64,000 nt of DNA, from assembly GCA_005408345.1 (NCBI GenBank), contig SEMN01000611.1:1-64000 (forward strand), given 5' to 3'. The translations under genes and the position numbers were made by a program. Below, piece by piece: positions 58,014-64,000 of this stretch. Source of the stretch: Macquaria australasica. Its lineage: Eukaryota > Chordata > Actinopteri > Centrarchiformes > Percichthyidae. Position 1 is the first letter of the stretch; each line of letters opens with the position of its first letter. The notes under the pieces were generated by a model that saw nothing but the letters and a program-made list of their open reading frames with translations, was not told where the DNA came from and did no database searches.

Positions 58014-59404
58014 TTGTAAACAGGAAGTGTGAGGATGCATGCAGTCAGAGGACACAGAGCCATGGGATTTCCCACAGTGACAGAACTGCTCAGCTGAACG
58101 AGGCTTCCCGCGAGTGGGTGGTGTGTGTGTGTGTGTGTGTTTCCTTTTACATGGGTGGGCCCATTTGAGGTCTGTGTAAATTCTGCACAGCTGATAAACA
58201 GCTTGAGATCAACAGAGTTTAATTATCACAGTGAAATATATTCACGTGTATGTGTTTAATCTGATCAAATGTTGCAATACATAGAGTTTAGGTCAAAGCC
58301 TTAATGAATGAATTGCAAAATGAATTTTGCAATAAAAATGTAATCAATTAAACTGCATCAGATCCATCAAAGTGGACCAAACTGACCGGCTCCCATTTTT
58401 AATAAAAGGCCAGTATCAACCCAGGGTGTCAGCTGGAGTCTGTGAGACATGTGTCAGTGCAGTTGGTGGTATCAGGGCCTGTTTCCACATGTGTTGCATG
58501 TCTGTGGGAGGAGGCGAAACAAATTAAGTCTCAGCAGTCACACAATGCAGCGACGGGCTCAGAGCGTCCTGAGTTAGCTGCTGTCCTCACTCTCAAGACA
58601 ACTGGCCCTGGCACCTGGTTGCTAGTGTTTTTTATTTTTTATTGAACAAACCAGTTTAACTGTTCCAAGTGAAAATAATCTCAAAATAAATCTCAACAGA
58701 ATTATGCCACAATACTTTTAATATTTGCAGCCTCTGCATTGACTGTCCAGTCAGTTTCATTTAAACTTTAATATGCTGTTGTGGAAGTGTTGCCTACTAA
58801 CAGCTGTTATATAAAGCAAAAGACAGACAAGTATTGCTGGGTCAAGCCTTACTGGGGCCCTAATCAGAATTTAATTTCACCCCATCAAACTGCTGCAGTA
58901 CAGCTATGTGCACAATGCTACACATAGCCAGCTCTGTTGTGAAGTGATTTTATTGGTACTGTCAGTCAGTATATGAAGACTCTAACCTCTGTAAAAAAAA
59001 CAAAAAACAAAACAGTTTTTGCATTTTATAATGCTTCCCCAAACAATATATTAATAAAGAAATGTTAATGATGTTGCTATGGTGTTATGTCCAAGGATCC
59101 TCTCAGACCAAAACCAGTACATGTCACCATAACAGTAAGATGATTTTTTTCCATTGTGGTATGGGAATATTTTAGTCAACATCATCTGATATGTTAGTTT
59201 GTAAAACCTGCCATTTTATGAGAGTTTTTAGTGTTTCATGGTGATCTAAATACTGTTTTATGGTTTCTATTCTGACAAGGGATAATTATGCAATCGTCAT
59301 CTCATTATTTTTTACCAAATGTCACGAAAGGCAGCAAGTAGCATCTTGTCTGCCTCATAAAAGCTATGTCAGTTGGACATTTATTCACATACCTTAAAAC
59401 AATA

Positions 59405-59620
59405 ATCCACTGATTTATCATTGCACTCCTATAACATTGTCGGACTCACAATCAAAATCGATGCAGCAGAACCAGAGATTTTTTATTCCACACATTCTTC
59501 CTCCTTGTCAAAACCTGGCACCTTTTTTACCTCTTTATAGAAACTTTTTTCACATATGCAGTAGTACTCCCCAACACCTTTGAACAGACTTTGATGTGCA
59601 AAAGCGGTGGAGTTCCTCTT
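59405..59620. repeat. dispersed non-coding repeat, copy 2 (UBASH3B intron 1)
   Basis: Shares GATGCAGCAGAACCAGAGA, TATTCCACACATTCTTC and GCAGTAGTACTCCCCAACAC with the copy at 29700-30205, but lacks the middle of that copy. Confidence 0.7.
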
Positions 59621-62179
59621 TTGTCACTGGTTATTTTGGACATTAACCTTCATGTAGGCTTTAAGAGGTACAGTTAATGGATGTCTGTATGAAGCTGTTT
59701 GGGAGTCAGACTAGTGAACAAGTAGCTTTACATTTGCAATAGGGATCACCGAAATACAGTGCTATAAATGATTTCCAGATGTTTGACATTTTTATTCCTA
59801 AGGCCTTTATGACACATTTCTGATTCACGAAATGACACTAAATGTCAGTCACAGTTTATTTCTTGAGGTGAATTTGGAACATTTTGGGGGTTACATCTAA
59901 GTGGTGTGGAAAATAAATGACTAAAGATGTGGGCACAAAATGTAAGTAAAGGTAACCCTAGGTGTTTTCTTGCGTTGATACGAGGGGGTTTATTTTCTCA
60001 TTGAACAGTGAGTCATGGTACTCCATGATGACAACAAAGCCCTACTACATAATAGATGCAGGATGTCTGATGTCTGAATAATCAATGGAAATACTATTTC
60101 ATATAGTAGTGGATTACTCATTTAAGCTAAAAAAAAAAAGTAATAATAAAAATTAAATTAAAATATTAGAAGTTACCAGAGCTCAAAGTGATGTCTTCAA
60201 ACACTTTGTTTGACCTACAGTGAACACATTTACAACTTACACAATTTACACATGAAGGAGGAAAAGCAAATTGTTGCATGCGAGAAGCTTTGTAGCTGCA
60301 GCATGTTCCAGCAAATGTTACATATTTTTACTTCATAAATGATTTAAATGAATAATTAATTATCTCATCAATTATTAGTTGACTATTAATTATAAATTAT
60401 TGTCAAACTACAATCCCCAAGGTCAAGAAAAAATGTCATGCTGCAATTATCTTATCTATATGTTAGTGGTTGAATCACCATCAGTAAGTTTAGTTTAACA
60501 ACACAAATGAAATAAGAAGTTGAATCACTGATAGTATACTGAAATTGTACTTGAGTAGATGTTAAAGTACTGTTGTAAAACGGAATGATAAAGTGATAAA
60601 GTAGCTAATTTATAATGTCAAATTTCTTGACATACAGTAGCTACTATTTGTTACACAATATCTTTTTTATGCAATGCTTAAGGTTAGCTAAGCAACAACT
60701 AGGCACTTCTCGCTTCTATTAGTATGGCATTGCACTGGGCTCCGCAAAAATATTTATTCAGATAATCAGTTCTATTTAACACCTGATATGTTGTGGATAC
60801 ATTTACACACTCAAATCAAATGGCGGACAGTAAATGTAGTTCACTAGTAAATAGGAAGTGAGTTCGGACACAGCCTGTGTTGAAGCTTCCATTGTGTTCT
60901 GGAAGTATTTCTAACAAGTAGAACCTGAGTTATCTTTTCCAGAAGTTTGCTTTTATCTGAATTAGCATAATACCATAGCCAGAGGAATGTTAACCAGCGT
61001 GCTATCTTTGATACAGAATAGTACTAAGAGAAGAATACTTTATAGGGTGTATAGGGAGTAAATCAGTCGGATTCATATACAGTATAACTACTACAGGCTA
61101 GGGACGTTTACACTCACTTATATTTGTAGGCTACACAGTAATCCTACATAGCAAACATGCATTATGTATTGTTGCAAATAATTGGAGACTATTGTTGACC
61201 ATGTAGATTTTATACTGATAATATTTAGAGAATGGTCTTTTTTTCTGTAAACCTGCTAAATCAGAACACATAATCTGCCATCACTTCCTTTGGCTTTCAT
61301 TGTAAAGCTTTTACCATTGTTCATATTAATGTGTCTTGTACTCGTCTATATATTTTGTTTATTATGATTACCTATTGTGTTTTAGGGCATGCTGTAATGT
61401 ACTTGGTTTAAAAGTTAAACATTGTGTGCTGCGTGATGTATAGGCCTGAACAGTGTTGTGTTGCGTGGGCGTGTGGCTCGCTGCCTTGTCTGTTTCTCTT
61501 CCTGTCTCTGTGAGTTGAGCAGTTAACAGAGGATCTCTCTACGGTTGGAAAACTTGCTTTCACATCTCTGTGGGCGAGAGTGAGCAAGTGGTTTTCTCGC
61601 TCTTCAATAGATGCCTTTAAGAGGACAAATTGACTCTGTGTGTGTTAATTAGGTGACAAAAATGTTTAGAGGTATTGCATGTCACAGTATACATCTTTAC
61701 AAATTGTTGCTTGAGTTGAAGTACTTTTTCAGCCAAAAAAAGATTGCATTGTGTGCATGTAATGTAAAGTTTCAAAAAATTAGTTGGAAACAGCGACTCG
61801 AGGGGAAACATCATTCCTCAACTTCACACCTCATTGTGAAGTTGAGGAAAACCAGTGCAGCACTCAACAGCCTGTATTTAGTTTGACGTTTTTACTCTAT
61901 TTTCATTACTGATGAGGAAAAACCATCATCAAGGGACATTTTCCTACAAAGACCTTTTATTCAGCCAGCTCTGTCTCAACCCACACTGATCTGTCTACTC
62001 ACAGGTGGAGAGCCTCTAAGAGGTTTTGTTGGGACTGTCAGGCAGTGAAACTTCTGTGGAGCAGTCGTTTTATCATGGGGACGCAGGGAGTGGTAACCAC
62101 CAGAATCTGACAAATACATGGGGCCGATATTGACCTTTTGATACCATTCTGATATTCAGGGCTGATACTGGGGATTGTT

Positions 62180-62502
62180 TTTATTATCGAACAATCTACC
62201 AATTATTTTGTCGATTCATTTTTTGGTCTACAAAATGTCAGCAAATTGTGAAAAATGCCCATCACAATTTCCATGGTGACATTCAAATGTCATGTTTTGT
62301 CAGACCAATAGTACAAAACCCGAAGATATTCACTTTACTGTCACAGAAGACAAAGGAAACCAGAACCTTTTATAAGGTGAAACCAGTGAGTTTTTGACAT
62401 TTTTTGCTTAAAAATTGCCTTAAATGATTAATTATCAGAATTGTTGGCGATTCATTTTCTATCGATTGATTAATCAATTAATTGACTAACTGATTCAGCT
62501 CT
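62180..62502. mobile_element. non-autonomous hAT-like element (copy 2)
   Basis: Shares TTTTGGTCTACAAAATGTCA, AAATGCCCATCACAATTTCC and AAGATATTCACTTTACTGTC with the element at 21823-22154 and ends in ATTGACTAACTGATTCAGCT, the complement-type end of that family. No coding sequence. Confidence 0.65.
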
Positions 62503-62879
62503 ACTGGTATTGGCCACTCAGTGTCATCCACCTTTAAGATTATGATGAGATGCAGTTTGATTACTGTAGCTTGGTAGTGGACCAAATACAATACAGTATT
62601 TAATTAGCTGATTCCAGTATTCCAGTGTATATTGGATGAAATATATTTAGCTTTTACTATTTTTGGGCCAATAAATAACTAAATAAATGAATAAATACAT
62701 ACATAATTCAGTATATCTTCACCAGAAATTAATTTCTAGCAGTGAGGCTTACAGTATTAGACCTTTATGTTAGAAAATAAAATTTACAGAAAACATACTT
62801 CAACAGCTAACTGAATAAATAAAATATGAAAAATAATTTCAAAAACATTAGAGACTTTTTTGTGTGTCTTGGGTGTGGG

Positions 62880-63000
62880 TTGCACTGGGGGGTACTGTTG
62901 GAGTTGTTTGAAGGCAGGTTATTTCTAGCCTAGCTGTTTCTCCCTGCTTTCATTACTTGAGCTAAGCTTGGCTAAACTCATCCCCAGAGCACTGAATACA
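62880..63000. repeat. dispersed repeat fragment
   Basis: TAGCCTAGCTGTTTCTCCCT and TTGAGCTAAGCTTGGCTAAA are a diverged version of the repeat near 11902 and 32393. Confidence 0.5.
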
Positions 63001-64000
63001 CACCTATAAAACTGATTTCAATCTTGTCATCTAACTGTGGGTCTGATGGAAAATTAGCATAAACCCCAAAATGCTTTAAGGCTTTCTTCGTGAGGTTTGG
63101 TCATGCTAACACAGAATACAAACCCACTAGCGAATTGGAAATGTACACGAAAATACACATCTAGAAACACCCCTGTGATCGACCCTAAATGACATATTTT
63201 TCATGTATGCACCAAATTATTGGCTAGCAACAGTTTCAGTTAAGTATTGGCATCAGCATTAGCCCACATTTTTGAAACCTTAGAGATATTTTCTTATTGC
63301 CAAGAAGACCACACTGACCAGTTGAAGTTAGCATCAAAGCTAAATCATATTATTGAAATATGTCAGCTCTTCAAGTGTCCCTCCAGTGCTTTTCCGAGAT
63401 CCAGTTTCTACAAACTAGGGTAAATCAGATAAAGATATGATGGTTCTGAGGATAGTTCTGTTGACAGCTTGATTTTATGCTGTGACTGCGACCCCTTGAA
63501 GCCACAGACTTCTGCTCAGCAGCATTAAACTGAGCAGAGTGTCGAGGGCTGAAAGCGTGTGCAGAGGTGCACTGTCATCATGAAGACTGAGGGAGTGGTG
63601 AGTAGCTGGCCTTTGAGGCTTTGGTGAGGCAGCTCTGTTCCCACCAGACCTAACTGATCACTCCCTGCTTTGATCAACAAACTTCAGGCCAGGCTGCTCT
63701 ACCATCAGCTTTCTGAACAGACTAGGTTTGATTTCTTTCATGATGCAAACTGAAATTAGTTTGCTCCTAAAAAAGGCTCCTTGCTGTGTTTATATGGGAG
63801 CCTCCTTAGCCTCTAATCAACATGTTTGACTCAGCTTAGGGCTCGCCTTATGAAACAACAACCCACGGCTATGGAAACCCTGAGAGGAAACTGCAGACAA
63901 AGGAAATGTGGGTTGTCATGGGGAATCCAAATAGATGTGTTTTGTCAGTTTTTTTTTGTTTTGGTTATTTTTAAGTCATGATTCAGGAACAGGTACAGAA

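Overview
This window is vertebrate nuclear DNA, most likely from a ray-finned (teleost) fish. Genes are split into short exons with GT/AG junctions. The spaces between and inside genes hold repeat types typical of fish: LINE reverse transcriptases, hAT-like elements, a Ty3/gypsy remnant, CpG-rich tandem repeats and many CA/TG and ATCT microsatellites. I saw no bacterial operon, CRISPR array or viral genome.

Layout. 1-8.3 kb: one possible first coding exon on the minus strand (408-462), then a pile of transposon debris. It comprises a minus-strand LINE with a hAT-type element nested in it, a plus-strand gypsy pol remnant with its polypurine tract and probable LTR, and two sets of CpG-rich tandem repeats. 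8.3-9.8 kb: the 5' part of a minus-strand gene with a SAM-like domain, of the kind fish annotations call SAMD3-like; its 3' exons are not found and transposons lie where they should be. 9.8-16.2 kb: no convincing gene; repeats and a twice-copied tRNA-like block.

16.2-26.2 kb: a complete 10-exon USF1 gene (299 aa) encoding a bHLH-leucine-zipper transcription factor. A LINE sits antisense in its last intron. 26.5-36.6 kb: a complete 23-exon gene (622 aa) joining an N-terminal sugar-1-phosphate nucleotidyltransferase to a C-terminal GHMP kinase. It matches the predicted vertebrate 'glucuronokinase with putative uridyl pyrophosphorylase' and is the most interesting item here: by its domains it could turn free glucuronic acid into UDP-glucuronate in one polypeptide. 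37.2-64 kb: promoter and first coding exon of UBASH3B, followed by more than 26 kb of what appears to be its first intron, with repeats only.

USF1, the fusion enzyme and UBASH3B are all on the plus strand and follow each other closely. They are independent genes with separate promoters; nothing in the sequence says they work in one pathway. Exon borders were read by eye from splice signals, reading-frame continuity and family resemblance; no alignment or transcript data were available.
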